DNA of 15,252 nucleotides from JANXSS01 sp043729515 (GCA_043729515.1 JAYTLK010000209.1:1-15252), one strand, 5' to 3'. Positions 1 to 7,301 are shown, counted from the stretch's first letter. The notes: generated by a model from the letters alone, not told the origin. Numbers and translations are program-made.

Positions 1-569
1 ACATGCAGGTAAGCCAGCGCCAGGACGATGAAAAAGCCATACGGCTCGAGCCTGGAGAATTGATATGCCTGCCGCTGCGGCAGGATGCTGGTCATGACAC
101 GCCCGCCATCGAGCGGCGGAATCGGAAACAGATTGAAGGCCATGATGACCAGATTGGTCTGTACGCCAGCCTTCGCCATCTTGAGGAAATACGGCTCGGC
201 GACCTGGAACACGATCAGTGCCAGAGAAAACAGCAGCCACATCAGGGCCATGATGAAATTGGCGGCCGGCCCGGCCAGTGCCACCCAGGCCATGTCGCGC
301 TTCGGATTGCGCAGCTTGCCGAAATCGATCGGCACCGGTTTTGCATAGCCGAACAAGAAGGGACTCTGGACAAAGAACAGCACCACCGGAATCAGGATGG
401 TGCCGACCGGGTCGATGTGCTTGAGGGGATTCAAGCTCATGCGCCCCAGCTGCCAGGCGGTGTTGTCACCGAAATGCTTGGCGGCGAAGGCATGCGCCGC
501 TTCATGCAGCGTAATCGCAAACAAAATCGGCAGGGCATAGACCGCGAAGGTCTGGATCAGATCATTCAT
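1..569 (-). CDS. Site-2 protease family (M50) membrane metalloprotease, C-terminus off the left edge
   Basis: Intramembrane zinc metalloprotease of the short M50/site-2 protease group. Members cleave membrane-embedded substrates, but the substrate here is unknown. The visible 189 residues open with a hydrophobic helix that carries the zinc motif HEAAH (residues 22-26, catalytic Glu23). A second conserved motif, NLFPIPPLDGG, places the third zinc ligand at Asp154. Several further hydrophobic stretches fit a polytopic inner-membrane protein, and there is no PDZ domain in the visible part, unlike RseP. The ATG at 569 is the first start after an in-frame TAA just upstream. The gene lies 87 bases after yciO on the same strand and is probably the third gene of the rnm-yciO operon. 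It is truncated only by the window edge. The family call is sure; the substrate is not known. Confidence 0.93.
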   Translation of the reverse strand, partial: MNDLIQTFAVYALPILFAITLHEAAHAFAAKHFGDNTAWQLGRMSLNPLKHIDPVGTILIPVVLFFVQSPFLFGYAKPVPIDFGKLRNPKRDMAWVALAGPAANFIMALMWLLFSLALIVFQVAEPYFLKMAKAGVQTNLVIMAFNLFPIPPLDGGRVMTSILPQRQAYQFSRLEPYGFFIVLALAYLH

Positions 570-656
570 TGGCGAAGTTTAGCAGAGCACACCTTGATCA
601 CATGCGAAGCGCAGTCGAAGTACGCCCGCCGTGACACCACCGACATTGCGCAATGA

Positions 657-1280
657 CTAGATGCCGAACGGCGCACTGTCGCCCCTGCCCTGTCGAATCA
701 GCACCGGTTCGCTGGAGGTCAGGTCGAGGATCGTGGTCGGCTCCAGGCTGCAGGCGCCGCCGTCGATGACCAGGTCGATCTGCCGCTCCAGCCGGTCGCG
801 TATCGATTCGGCGTCGGTCAGCGGCTCTTCGTCGCCGGGCAAGATCAAGGTGGTGCCCAACAATGGCTGGCCGAGTTCTTCCAGCAGGGCCAGCGCAATC
901 GGATTCTCGGGTACCCGCAGACCGATCGTCTTGCGGGAAGGATGACTGAGTCGACGCGGTACTTCCTTGGTCGCTTCCAGGATGAAGGTGTAGGGGCCGG
1001 GCGTGGCTGACTTCAACAGCCGGTATTGTCGGTTGTCGACCTGCGCATATTGGGAAATTTCGCTGAGATCCCGGCACAGCAGCGTCAGGTGATGCTTGTC
1101 GTCGATGCCGCGCAGGCGGCGCAGGCGGGTCACGGCTTCCTTGTCGTCGAGGTGGCAGACCAGCGCATAACAGGAATCGGTCGGCAAGGCGACGATGCCG
1201 CCGCCATGGATTACTTGCGCAGCCTGCTTGATCAGACGCAGTTGCGGGTTGTCAGGATGCAGCTGGAAGAACTGGGTCAT
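657..1280 (-). CDS. yciO: YciO, Sua5/YrdC/YciO-family protein
   Basis: A 207-residue protein of the YrdC/Sua5 fold, the fold of L-threonylcarbamoyladenylate synthase used for tRNA t6A. The N-terminus (MTQFF.LHPDNPQ.RLI), the PTDS motif at 33-36, the TPGPYTFIL and TKEVPRRL stretches and the length all match E. coli YciO as I remember it, rather than TsaC. YciO is a paralogue whose physiological role is less settled than that of TsaC; automatic annotations often label it t6A synthase. The ATG at 1280 follows the rnm stop by 11 bases, with a weak GGAA ribosome site, so it is almost certainly co-transcribed with rnm. The same rnm (yciV)-yciO pairing exists in E. coli near trp, which supports both names. 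The protein is complete, with no anomaly. Confidence 0.93.
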   Translation of the reverse strand: MTQFFQLHPDNPQLRLIKQAAQVIHGGGIVALPTDSCYALVCHLDDKEAVTRLRRLRGIDDKHHLTLLCRDLSEISQYAQVDNRQYRLLKSATPGPYTFILEATKEVPRRLSHPSRKTIGLRVPENPIALALLEELGQPLLGTTLILPGDEEPLTDAESIRDRLERQIDLVIDGGACSLEPTTILDLTSSEPVLIRQGRGDSAPFGI

Positions 1281-1291
1281 CGATTCCGCGT

Positions 1292-2122
1292 CTACCAGTC
1301 GCGCCAGACCGGCACCAGGCCCGCCGGACAGGGCGGCAGGCCGCCGAGATCGATGCGGGACTCCCCCGGCCCGTGGAAATCGGATCCACGCGAGGCCGCG
1401 AATCCATAGTGGCCGGCCAGCTTGGCGTACACGGCATACTGCTCGACCGTGTGGCTGCCGGTCATGACCTCGATGGCAGTGCCGCCAAGGCTCTTGAAGT
1501 CATCGAAAAATTCATCGGCGACCAGCTTGCTGAATTTATAGCGTCCCGGATGGGCGACCACGGCGACGCCTCCGGCACCCCGAATCCAGCCGACGGCCTG
1601 CGACAACGTCGCCCAGCGATGGGCAACGAACCCGGGTTTTCCCTCGATGAGATAGCGCTTGAACACGCTCGGCACATCCGAACAGACGCCGGACTCGATC
1701 AGGAATCGGGCAAAGTGCGTGCGGCCGATCAGGTCGGGATTGGTGACGAACTGCGAGGCGCCTTCATAGGCACCGGGAATGCCGGCCTGTGCCAGCTGCT
1801 CGGCCATCTCCCGTGCACGGCGCTGGCGACCGCTGCGGGTGTCATGCAGCCCCTGTTGCAGGTGGGTGTCGGTCTCGTCGATCTGCAGGCCGACGATGTG
1901 CACCGTCTGGCCGGCCCAGGTGACCGAAATTTCCACACCGGGTACATAACCGATGCCAAGCGCGGTTGCCGCAGCGCGTGCCGCCGGAATGCCGTCGAGC
2001 TCGTCGTGATCGGTCAATGCCCACAGGTGCACGCCATTCGCCTGGGCGCGGGCAGCCAGCGCAGCCGGTGTCAGCGTGCCGTCGGAGATATCGGAATGGC
2101 AGTGCAGATCAACGCTACGCAT
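1292..2122 (-). CDS. rnm: RNase AM-type PHP-domain phosphoesterase (YciV/TrpH family)
   Basis: A 276-residue PHP-domain hydrolase. The E. coli homologue (YciV/TrpH, RNase AM) is a 5'-3' exoribonuclease acting on short RNA and the 5' ends of rRNA precursors. The full set of PHP metal ligands is visible: HCH (His7, His9), Asp14, TDHD (His39), GVEIS (Glu64), His76, TH (His136), HPGR (His191) and SDFH (Asp248, His250). The middle insertion and the length are typical of this family, not of the longer PHP domains of DNA polymerases. The ATG at 2122 is chosen because the protein begins directly with the first metal motif; I see no strong Shine-Dalgarno sequence. It is the first gene of a probable rnm-yciO-M50 operon, with a TACAAT box upstream. 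The cytoplasmic RNase role is inferred from the family. Confidence 0.92.
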   Translation of the reverse strand: MRSVDLHCHSDISDGTLTPAALAARAQANGVHLWALTDHDELDGIPAARAAATALGIGYVPGVEISVTWAGQTVHIVGLQIDETDTHLQQGLHDTRSGRQRRAREMAEQLAQAGIPGAYEGASQFVTNPDLIGRTHFARFLIESGVCSDVPSVFKRYLIEGKPGFVAHRWATLSQAVGWIRGAGGVAVVAHPGRYKFSKLVADEFFDDFKSLGGTAIEVMTGSHTVEQYAVYAKLAGHYGFAASRGSDFHGPGESRIDLGGLPPCPAGLVPVWRDW

Positions 2123-2165
2123 GCGGCGGCCGGGCGCAAAATGGAGTGAAAAATGTCATGCGTGC

Positions 2166-2171
2166 ATTGTA
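2166..2171 (-). promoter_or_regulatory. Candidate -10 box (TACAAT) for the rnm operon
   Basis: TACAAT on the minus strand lies about 44 bases upstream of the rnm ATG, within the 148-base gap to the alpha/beta hydrolase stop. It fits a sigma-70 -10 element giving a leader of roughly 35 bases. The corresponding -35 region is GC-rich and not a convincing TTGACA, so this is a partial match only. Confidence 0.4.
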
Positions 2172-2270
2172 CGCCGCCTCGTTTTTGGCCGCAGGCGCAC
2201 GGCGCCGATGCGCGACTCGGAATTCTTCGAGAAGATGCATTTCGATGCAGCCCTTGCCATGCCGACAAAT

Positions 2271-3146
2271 TTATCGCAGAAAATCCTCGATCAAGCGTGC
2301 CAGAACTTCCGGCTGATCGTGATGCAGCATGTGCCCCGCATCCTCGATCATGGCGGTCTGCACCTGCGTCATGCAAGCAATGCGCCGGTCGATTTCCACG
2401 CGTGCCGCCTCCTTCGGCCCCATCCAGCGCCAGACATCCGTCTGCGCCGCCTCTACCCACAGGACCGGCGCGGTGATGCGCTTCCAGCAGGCCATCACTT
2501 CCTCGACCCGATACAGCACCGGGCTGCCGAGCTTGTGGGCAGCATCGCCGAGGATTTGCCAGGTGCCGGCGTCATCGGGTGCCGCCCACTGCCCCGAAAG
2601 GTAAGCGGCGCGTGCATCGGTCAGGCGCGGATTGGTTTTTTGCAAGCGAGTGGCGACCGCAGCCTGGGTCGGATAACCGCGCAACAGCGCCGGCGTGCGC
2701 AATTCGTCGAGCCATTTCGCATACCGCGCCGGTGCGACTTCCGGACTGGTGACGGGCATGCCGAAGCCTTCGAGATTGATCAGCCGGCGCACCCGCTCGG
2801 GGCGTACGCCGGCATAAATCGTCACGACGTTGCCACCCATGCTGTGGCCCAGCAGATCGACCGGCTCGCTCGGACTGTAGTGCGCAAGAATCGCGTCGAG
2901 GTCGCCAAGGTAATCGAGGAACCAGTAGGAATCGGCGCCGGAATTGTCGGTACGGCCGAAACCGCGCCAGTCAGCCGCGATCACGTGCCAGTCGCCTTCC
3001 AGGCAATCAACGACGAACTGGAACGACGCCGCGACATCCATCCAGCCATGCAGCATGAACAGCATCGGCGCGTCCGGATTACCCCAGTGGCGGACATGGT
3101 AGTTCAGGCCACGGACCTTGATAAATTCAGAGCGGGATGGTTTCAT
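2271..3146 (-). CDS. Alpha/beta-fold hydrolase
   Basis: A 291-residue soluble alpha/beta hydrolase. The oxyanion-hole motif HGW (33-35) precedes the nucleophile elbow GHSMGG with Ser102. Asp237 (in VEAAQTDVW) and His272 (in EDAGHMLHH) complete a plausible catalytic triad. No signal peptide is seen, so a cytosolic esterase- or lyase-like hydrolase acting on a small substrate is likely; the substrate cannot be read from the sequence. The ATG at 3146 is preferred over an upstream in-frame GTG at 3179, because the ATG product begins with the usual short N-terminus before the first beta strand. Neither start has a strong ribosome site. It is transcribed divergently from the acyl-CoA synthetase across a 76-base gap, so the two may be co-regulated and act on related acyl substrates (inference). 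Confidence 0.9.
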   Translation of the reverse strand: MKPSRSEFIKVRGLNYHVRHWGNPDAPMLFMLHGWMDVAASFQFVVDCLEGDWHVIAADWRGFGRTDNSGADSYWFLDYLGDLDAILAHYSPSEPVDLLGHSMGGNVVTIYAGVRPERVRRLINLEGFGMPVTSPEVAPARYAKWLDELRTPALLRGYPTQAAVATRLQKTNPRLTDARAAYLSGQWAAPDDAGTWQILGDAAHKLGSPVLYRVEEVMACWKRITAPVLWVEAAQTDVWRWMGPKEAARVEIDRRIACMTQVQTAMIEDAGHMLHHDQPEVLARLIEDFLR

Positions 3147-3188
3147 GGGAAGGCAATCGGAATGAGAGAAGTGGCACACGATAAAATA

Positions 3189-3200
3189 GAACGACCGTTC
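3189..3200. promoter_or_regulatory. Short palindrome, possible operator in the divergent promoter region
   Basis: GAACG-AC-CGTTC is a perfect 5-bp inverted repeat around a 2-base centre. It sits between the two candidate promoters of the divergent hydrolase and acyl-CoA synthetase genes and overlaps the inferred start of the hydrolase transcript. Its size and AACGNNCGTT-like shape resemble TetR-family operators. No regulator gene is present in the window, so the identity of any binder is speculative. Confidence 0.35.
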
Positions 3201-3205
3201 GCAGA

Positions 3206-3211
3206 ATTATA
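3206..3211 (-). promoter_or_regulatory. Candidate -10 box (TATAAT) for the alpha/beta hydrolase
   Basis: A perfect TATAAT on the minus strand, about 60 bases upstream of the hydrolase ATG. A start near 3199 would give a leader of about 50 bases. No strong -35 is seen 16-18 bases upstream (GGCATT-like); a TTGCCA lies closer at an unusual 12-base spacing. The box overlaps a plus-strand TATACT, so the two opposite promoters may compete. Confidence 0.5.
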
Positions 3212-3213
3212 CT
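3208..3213 (+). promoter_or_regulatory. Possible plus-strand -10 box (TATACT) before the acyl-CoA synthetase
   Basis: TATACT lies only 9 bases before the acyl-CoA synthetase ATG and overlaps the minus-strand TATAAT. A start from it would leave out the GGAG ribosome site at 3214-3217, making a nearly leaderless mRNA. A TAAAAT at 3182-3187 is an alternative plus-strand -10. Neither has a good -35, so the true start is open. Confidence 0.25.
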
Positions 3214-3222
3214 GGAGACAGC

Positions 3223-4965
3223 ATGGCAAATGCCAGGCACGACGACGTTGCGGCGCAGTTCGAGTCGCCCGCTGATCGATACGCGGCGATCCACGCTGCA
3301 TTTCGCTGGCAGGTGCCGCAGCAGTTCAACATCGCAGAGGTCTGTTGCAGTCGCTGGGCAGACGATCCGCGGCGCATTGCCATCCGGCATGAGGATGAGG
3401 ATGGCGCGACCGCCACCCTCACCTATGCGCAGTTGCAGGCACAGTCGAACCGGCTGTCGAATCTGTTGCGCAGCCTGGGCGTCGGTATCGGTGACCGGGT
3501 TGCGCTGATTCTGCCGCAATGCTGCGAGACGGCGGTTGCACACATCGCCTGTTATCAGCTGGGCGCGGTCGCCATGCCGCTATCGGTTCTGTTCGGGCCA
3601 GACGCACTTGCATTCCGGTTGCAGGACAGTGGCGCCGTCGTGGCAATCGTCGATGCATCGCTCAGTGTGCCGATGGCTGCGTTGCGGGCAACCTGCCCGG
3701 CCCTTTCACATGTCGTTCGGGTCGGCGGCAACGACCGCAACCCGAGCGATCAGCGCGATTGGGAAAGCTGCCTGGCCGATCAGTGCGACGACTTCACGCC
3801 GGTCGCTACCCTGGCCAGCGATGCGGCGATTTTGATCTACACCAGCGGCACCACGGGCGCACCGAAAGGCGCATTGCTGCCGCATGCCGCACTGATCGGC
3901 AACCTGTCCGGCTTCGTCGCTTCGCAGAACTGGTTTCCGCAGGAAGGGGATGTGTTCTGGTCGCCGGCGGACTGGGCCTGGACCGGTGGCCTGATGGATG
4001 CGCTGTTGCCGACGCTGTACTTCGGCAAGACCATCATCGGCTATCGCGGTCGGTTTTCAGCGCACGTGGCGTTTCATTTGCTGGAAAAATACGCCGTCAC
4101 GAATACGTTCCTGTTTCCAACTGCATTGAAGATCATGATGAAAGCGGTGCCACAGCCGCGTCTGCAGTACCGGTTGCGCCTGCGCGCCATCATGAGTGCG
4201 GGCGAGGCCGTCGGCGATGCGGTCTTCGGCTGGGGTCGCGATGCGCTCGGCATCACGATCAACGAGATGTTCGGCCAGACCGAGATGAACTACATCGTCG
4301 GCAACAGCGCCGACAAGTGGCCGGCAAAGCCCGGCAGCATGGGTCGACCGTATCCCGGCCACCGGGTTGCCGTCATCGATGACAACGGAAAGGTTGCCGC
4401 ACCCGGCGTGGTCGGCGACGTTGCCTTGCACCGCAACGACATCCACGGTCATCCGGACCCGGTATTTTTTCTCGGCTACTGGAACAATCCAGACGCGACC
4501 GCAGACAAGTTCAGCAGCGACTGGCGCCGCACCGGCGACCAGGCAATGATGGATACGGACGGCTACTTCTGGTACTGCGGCCGTACGGACGACATGTTCA
4601 AGGCTGCCGGCTACCGGATCGGTCCGTCCGAAATCGAGAATTGCCTGGTCAAGCATCCCGCGGTCGCCAATGCAGCCGTGGTACCGAAACCGGATGCGCA
4701 GCGCGGCAACCTCGTCAAGGCGTTCGTCGTGCTGGCCGCCGGCGTGGCGCGTGGCACGGAAGTGGACGCGGCGCTGATTGCCGAATTGCAGGCCCATGTG
4801 CGTGGCAAGCTTGCGCCGTATGAATATCCGAAGGAGATCACGTTCATCGATGCGCTACCGATGACCACCACCGGCAAGGTGCAACGGCGCGTGTTGCGTC
4901 TGCAGGAAGAAGCGCATGCTGCCGGTGCCAATCCGATTGGTGTCGTCAAGGCTTCAGGAAAGTGA
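3223..4965 (+). CDS. AMP-forming acyl-CoA synthetase
   Basis: A 580-residue member of the ANL superfamily. It activates a carboxylic acid with ATP to an acyl-adenylate and transfers it to CoA. The motifs come in family order: the P-loop YTSGTTGAPKG (206-216), WAWTGGLMDALLPTLYFG (252-268), FGQTEMN (350-356), RTGD (Asp439), the hinge region GR..DMFK..GYRI (453-466) and the C-terminal TTTGKVQRR with catalytic Lys552. The overall pattern resembles the acetyl-CoA-synthetase-like/medium-chain (ACSM) group more than long-chain FadD, so a short- or medium-chain substrate is inferred. The ATG at 3223 follows a good GGAGA ribosome site. It is divergent from an alpha/beta hydrolase. The family is certain; the substrate is unknown. 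Confidence 0.93.
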   Translation: MANARHDDVAAQFESPADRYAAIHAAFRWQVPQQFNIAEVCCSRWADDPRRIAIRHEDEDGATATLTYAQLQAQSNRLSNLLRSLGVGIGDRVALILPQCCETAVAHIACYQLGAVAMPLSVLFGPDALAFRLQDSGAVVAIVDASLSVPMAALRATCPALSHVVRVGGNDRNPSDQRDWESCLADQCDDFTPVATLASDAAILIYTSGTTGAPKGALLPHAALIGNLSGFVASQNWFPQEGDVFWSPADWAWTGGLMDALLPTLYFGKTIIGYRGRFSAHVAFHLLEKYAVTNTFLFPTALKIMMKAVPQPRLQYRLRLRAIMSAGEAVGDAVFGWGRDALGITINEMFGQTEMNYIVGNSADKWPAKPGSMGRPYPGHRVAVIDDNGKVAAPGVVGDVALHRNDIHGHPDPVFFLGYWNNPDATADKFSSDWRRTGDQAMMDTDGYFWYCGRTDDMFKAAGYRIGPSEIENCLVKHPAVANAAVVPKPDAQRGNLVKAFVVLAAGVARGTEVDAALIAELQAHVRGKLAPYEYPKEITFIDALPMTTTGKVQRRVLRLQEEAHAAGANPIGVVKASGK

Positions 4966-5027
4966 TGCAGGCAGCGCCGGCAGACGGGTTTGCTTGCATC
5001 GTATTGCCGGTGGCGCTCGGCATCGAA

Positions 5028-5065
5028 GCGGCCAAGAACGATGGCCGCCGTCCTGCACGTTTTTT
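5028..5065 (+). terminator. Weak candidate terminator after the acyl-CoA synthetase
   Basis: A perfect 6-bp GC stem (GCGGCC/GGCCGC, 9-base loop) is followed by an 11-base gap and then six T residues. The gap is too long for a classic intrinsic terminator, so this is only suggestive. Confidence 0.25.
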
Positions 5066-5370
5066 CGACTAAAAAAGTCCTCGGGGCCGGGCAACGCCAT
5101 TTTCGATGATGAACGAGGCCGCGCTTTCTCGCATCTTGAACCAAGGATGAGTGCTTTTCGCACGGGGTGCGGCCAAGCGTTTCATCGAAAGAATAAACTT
5201 AGCGTTTTACAACTGTTTTTTTCATGCAAAGTAACGCCGGGTTCATGCGAAAGAAATGATTGCCGAATTGTTTTATTTGCAGCACGCGTCTGATTTTTCT
5301 GCCAAGCCGGTGGCAGATGCCGGCGCCAGAAATGAACCTGCCGACGTCAGGTCCTAGCGTACGTCCATTT

Positions 5371-5392
5371 CCTGAAATTACAGTTTTTCAGG
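5371..5392 (-). terminator. Small hairpin just after the lipoprotein stop
   Basis: A perfect 7-bp inverted repeat (CCTGAAA/TTTCAGG, 8-base loop) begins 5 bases past the lipoprotein stop codon. It is AT-rich and lacks a following T-run on the minus strand, so it may be a 3'-end stabilising stem rather than a true terminator. Confidence 0.3.
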
Positions 5393-5397
5393 CTCGC

Positions 5398-5652
5398 TTA
5401 CTTTTGTGCTTCTTTCGCCTTTTCCTGGATTTTTTCGCCGGCTTTCTGCATCAGCTCGCCAGTCTTTTCTGCCGCCTGCTTCAGTTCTTGTCCGGCCACG
5501 ACGGCCGCCTTGTCGAGTTGTTTGCCAGCGACTTCGGCCGGCCCCTTGCCAGTACTGTCTGCGGGTTTCTGGCAACCGGCCAGTGTCACAGCGCCAAGCG
5601 TCAAGGCAGTGACGATCAAGAGAGAAGGAATACGGTTTGGATTGATCGGCAT
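5398..5652 (-). CDS. Small helical lipoprotein, function unknown
   Basis: An 84-residue predicted lipoprotein. A short basic N-terminus (Arg7) and hydrophobic core (8-23) lead to the lipobox LAGC, with Cys27 as the lipidated residue. The mature 58 residues are rich in Ala, Lys, Glu and Gln and should form one long amphipathic helix with loosely repeating AGE/AGQ-type segments. Gly and Pro are limited to the linker just after the Cys. There is no catalytic motif. The residue after Cys is Gln, not Asp, so outer-membrane sorting would be expected by the usual +2 rule. A GGAGA ribosome site 8 bases before the ATG supports the start. It is monocistronic. I do not recognise a named family; it could be a small envelope-stress or structural lipoprotein. 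Confidence 0.82.
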   Translation of the reverse strand: MPINPNRIPSLLIVTALTLGAVTLAGCQKPADSTGKGPAEVAGKQLDKAAVVAGQELKQAAEKTGELMQKAGEKIQEKAKEAQK

Positions 5653-5898
5653 GATTGTTCTCCGGAAGTTACAAAGGGTTGTCCTGGGACTTGCATGTCA
5701 TGCGACGACGTGAAGTCGCCGAAGCTGGCCGTACCGTCTGACGATGGCATTCCAGCCACATCTGCCAGGCGGATGATACGGGGAAAACAGCTGTGGAAGA
5801 TACATTGCAAATATTTTCACCAAGTCGATCCGAGACACGTTCCCTGAAACCGGCATGTACCGAGGACGCTGCAAACAGGCATTTCCAAAGAAAGTCGT

Positions 5899-6726
5899 CT
5901 AATTGCCCAACGCTGCCAGCTCTGCGTCCGTGAATCCCGCAGCGCGGCGTGCGGCCAGGTTGAAGGGCCCGCGAGGCACCGGCGCCTTGAATCTCTGCAC
6001 AAGGTCGGCATACGTAGTCAGTTGATCGAGTCCGCGCTGGGTACATAACCAGGCAAACCACCGATTGCCAACCGCGACGTGTCCGATTTCGTCACGCAGG
6101 ATGGTGTCGAGTATTGCGGCGGCAGCGGCATCGCCGGCCTGGGCCAGCTTGGCGCGCATTGGTGGCGACGCATCCAGGCCGCGCGCTTCCATGGTGCGCG
6201 GCACCAGGGCGATGCGCGCCAGCACGTCGTGTCGGGTTGCATGGGCCAGCTCCCACAGACTGTCGTGGGCCGGGAAGTCGCCGTAGGCAAAGCCTTGCGA
6301 TTGCAGGTGCGCCGACAGCAAGGAAAAATGCAGCGCCTCCTCGGCGGCGACCTGCAGCCAGTCGGTGTAGTAGTCGGCAGGCATGCCATCGAAGCGCCAC
6401 AACGCGTCGAGCGCGAGGTTGATCGCGTTGAACTCGATGTGGGCCAGCGCATGAAGCAGCACTGCTCGTCCTTCCACGCTGGCCATCGAGCGCCGCGGCA
6501 CGGATAGTGGTGCCACCAGCTCCGGGCGCAACGGTCTGCCCGGCAGGCTGTATCGGGCCGCTGCCGTATTTAAAGCCAGCGCCGCATCGCAATCAAGCCG
6601 CAGTGCGCCATCCTGCCAGCGCCGGGCTAACATCCGCACGCCGTCGGCCTTGCGTGCCGGATCGGGTTCGGCAAGCCACAGCAGCGCGGCATGCCGCAGT
6701 TCATCGGGTGCGTGGGAAGAAAGCAT
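5899..6726 (-). CDS. DUF455 ferritin-like domain protein
   Basis: A 275-residue protein of the DUF455 (ferritin-like) family. Candidate di-iron ligands come in the expected order on four helices: Glu98 (in AHIEFNAINLALD), Glu130-x-x-His133 (EEALH), Glu180 (in PRTMEARGLD) and Glu213-x-x-His216 (DEIGH). The MEARGLD stretch is characteristic of the family as I remember it. Relation to the tRNA hydroxylase MiaE and other ferritin-like oxygenases is structural only; the reaction is not known. An in-frame TTG at 6750 would extend it by 8 residues. The ATG at 6726 is preferred because a mirrored -10 box suggests transcription starts near 6749. It is divergent from the gamma-carbonic-anhydrase gene. 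The protein is complete. Confidence 0.9.
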   Translation of the reverse strand: MLSSHAPDELRHAALLWLAEPDPARKADGVRMLARRWQDGALRLDCDAALALNTAAARYSLPGRPLRPELVAPLSVPRRSMASVEGRAVLLHALAHIEFNAINLALDALWRFDGMPADYYTDWLQVAAEEALHFSLLSAHLQSQGFAYGDFPAHDSLWELAHATRHDVLARIALVPRTMEARGLDASPPMRAKLAQAGDAAAAAILDTILRDEIGHVAVGNRWFAWLCTQRGLDQLTTYADLVQRFKAPVPRGPFNLAARRAAGFTDAELAALGN

Positions 6727-6733
6727 GGGAGCG

Positions 6734-6762
6734 GTAAAATGAAGGATCAACCCTCATTTTAC
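6734..6762. promoter_or_regulatory. Inverted repeat with mirrored TAAAAT boxes between the divergent DUF455 and gamma-CA genes
   Basis: GTAAAATGA and TCATTTTAC form a perfect 9-bp inverted repeat around an 11-base centre. Each arm contains TAAAAT reading toward the centre: plus strand 6735-6740 and minus strand 6756-6761. Read as -10 boxes, they give transcription starts at about 6747 (plus) and 6749 (minus), so the two promoters overlap. On the minus strand TTGGTA (6780-6785) is a 4/6 -35 at 18-base spacing; the plus-strand -35 is weak. The repeat could also be an operator. Confidence 0.5.
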
Positions 6763-6770
6763 GGAACTCC

Positions 6771-7301
6771 ATGGCACTCTACCAATTCGGCGAACATGCG
6801 CCGCAGATCGATCCCACGGCTTTCGTTACCGACTCGGCCAATCTGGTCGGCAAGGTCAAGCTCGAGGCCAACAGCAGCGTCTGGTTCGGCGTCACCATCC
6901 GCGGTGACAATGAACTGATCACCATCGGCGAGAACAGCAACGTGCAAGAAAATTGCGTGTTGCATACCGACATGGGCTTTCCGATGACGATCGGCAAACA
7001 AGTGTCGATCGGCCATCAGGCCATGCTGCACGGGTGCACCGTCGGTGATGGCACCCTGATCGGCATTCAGGCCGTGATCTTGAACAACGCGAAGATCGGG
7101 CGCAATTGCCTGGTCGGTGCTGGTGCGCTGGTGACGGAAGGCAAGGAGTTTCCGGACAATTCGCTGATCATCGGCAGTCCGGCCAAGGTCGTGCGCACGC
7201 TCACGGATGAAGAGGCACGGAACCTTGCGGCGATCAGCGACACCTATGTCAAGCGCGCGCAATTTTGCCGCACCAACCTGAAGCGGATCGATCCTGCATG
7301 A
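6771..7301 (+). CDS. Gamma-carbonic-anhydrase-family (YrdA-like) protein
   Basis: A 176-residue left-handed beta-helix protein built from hexapeptide repeats, expected to be trimeric and cytosolic. The zinc histidines of the gamma-carbonic-anhydrase family are present: His65 (NCVLHTD), His82 (SIGHQ) and His87 (MLHGC). So are Arg44-Gly-Asp46 (TIRGDN). A C-terminal helix follows the GSPAKVVR motif. The acidic loop of the archaeal Cam enzyme is absent, as in YrdA/CaiE-like members, where carbonic anhydrase activity is often not detected. The family is clear but catalysis is uncertain. The ATG at 6771 follows ACGGA. The stop overlaps the hslO start as ATGA, so hslO is probably translationally coupled. 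Confidence 0.92.
   Translation: MALYQFGEHAPQIDPTAFVTDSANLVGKVKLEANSSVWFGVTIRGDNELITIGENSNVQENCVLHTDMGFPMTIGKQVSIGHQAMLHGCTVGDGTLIGIQAVILNNAKIGRNCLVGAGALVTEGKEFPDNSLIIGSPAKVVRTLTDEEARNLAAISDTYVKRAQFCRTNLKRIDPA

Larger units (their letters stand above)
4966..5397. other. 432-base gene-free stretch with several inverted repeats
   Basis: I find no convincing gene here; open frames on the plus strand are antisense to, or run into, the lipoprotein gene. A hairpin with a bulge (AGCG/CCGGCA pairing with TGCCGG/CGCT) spans 4973-5017, just after the acyl-CoA synthetase stop. GCGGCC...GGCCGC at 5028-5048 is followed 11 bases later by T6 (5060-5065). A perfect 7-bp stem, TCTGCCA/TGGCAGA, lies at 5298-5317. 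The centre (about 5190-5300) is AT-richer than the flanks. The first structures may end acyl-CoA synthetase transcription. Confidence 0.5.

Noticed and set aside
3..656. Long plus-strand open frame of 217 codons
   Set aside because: Antisense to the M50 protease gene, whose HEAAH and LDGG motifs are clear; a shadow of GC-rich coding.
2076..3275. Plus-strand open frame of 399 codons
   Set aside because: Lies opposite the alpha/beta hydrolase and crosses the divergent promoter region; no family features.
5221..5253. Two TTCATGC-RAAAG-like direct copies 21 bases apart
   Set aside because: Only about ten bases each and two copies; too short to call a repeat element or binding-site array.
5260..5847. 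Plus-strand open frame of 195 codons over the lipoprotein gene
   Set aside because: The opposite strand has a lipobox, ribosome site and helical composition; this frame has no ribosome site or recognisable domain.
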